From Kiritimatiellia bacterium (GTDB lineage Bacteria; Verrucomicrobiota; Kiritimatiellia; UBA8416; JADHWI01), in assembly GCA_030744755.1 (NCBI GenBank), contig JASLPY010000007.1, positions 54,733 through 118,732 on the forward strand: a stretch of 64,000 nt of DNA, read 5' to 3'. Of this stretch, positions 63,908 to 64,000 are shown piece by piece; position 1 is the stretch's first letter, and each line of letters opens with the position of its first letter. The position numbers and the translations under genes are program-made. Below the pieces are notes generated by a model, which did not search any database, was not told the origin of the DNA, and worked only from the letters and a program-made list of their open reading frames with translations.

Positions 63908-64000
63908 GCGCGAGCGTTCTTGTGCTGTGAGCGCAGAACGCAGTGGTTAGTGGTCAGGCGCTAGGCGTTAGCGGGAAAGGTCCGCCGTCCGCGTAGCGAT
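63908..64000. repeat. Dispersed intergenic repeat, copy C (inverted, cut by window end)
   Basis: The sequence GTGCTGTGAGCGCAGAACGC, then GTGGTTAGTGGTCAGGCGCT AGGCGTTAGCGGGAAAGGTC and CGCCGTCCGCGTAGCGAT is the reverse complement of 15308-15393 in copy B apart from small indels. It lies upstream of the MEMO1-like gene and continues beyond the window. Confidence 0.75.

Overview
The window looks like a chromosomal segment of a bacterium from the Planctomycetes-Verrucomicrobia-Lentisphaerae-Kiritimatiellota side of the tree. This is inferred from gene content: many secreted formylglycine-type sulfatases, GH128, BNR_4 and DUF1080 proteins, LacI/AraC (XylR-type) and PocR-type regulators, and a Gram-negative envelope set (Pal, TolB, TatA/TatC, MurG). 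No 16S rRNA or other decisive taxon marker is present, so the placement is tentative. Most starts have recognisable Shine-Dalgarno sequences.

Positions 1-16.3 kb are an accessory mosaic. Type II or IV toxin-antitoxin pieces (AbiEi-like partial, RHH-VapC, RHH-PIN, a RelE-like remnant, UPF0175-PIN) alternate with dispersed inverted repeats. They flank a hemicellulose island: a XylR-type regulator, then CE15 esterase, GH39 beta-xylosidase and GH127 beta-L-arabinofuranosidase on the minus strand. Positions 9.9-33.2 kb are a sulfated-polysaccharide-like locus, almost all on the plus strand and almost all exported. It holds five sulfatases, a right-handed beta-helix protein, a GH128 enzyme with a duplicated helical N-terminus, a BNR_4 (polysaccharide-lyase-like) protein, a DUF1080 protein, a PQQ-propeller lipoprotein, an FG-GAP protein and several unknowns. 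Neither a sulfatase-maturing enzyme nor a sugar transporter is encoded in the window.

Positions 33.2-64 kb are mostly core genome: gmhA, dnaE, GYF and LysM coiled-coil envelope proteins, manA, an FmdB-like protein, murG, a Ser/Thr kinase overlapping ligA, a divergent xylulokinase/fucose isomerase pair, tolB-pal-tatA-tatC, a VanZ-like protein overlapping tRNA-His, a PocR/AraC regulator divergent from a corrinoid protein, a discoidin-domain protein, an acyl-CoA dehydrogenase, and a MEMO1-like/unknown/HAD/proC operon.

Functionally, the exported enzymes would desulfate and cleave plant or algal glycans. The cytoplasmic GH39 and GH127, fucose isomerase and xylulokinase would process the released xylose, arabinose and fucose. 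The most unusual features are the multi-hairpin repeat elements, one of which appears to have truncated a gene. Others are a LigA with a roughly 100-residue charged insert, an Asp-Glu-Ala repeat tail on TatC, a eukaryote-like xylulokinase, a VanZ reading frame that ends inside a tRNA gene, and a PocR-corrinoid pair without a neighbouring methyltransferase.
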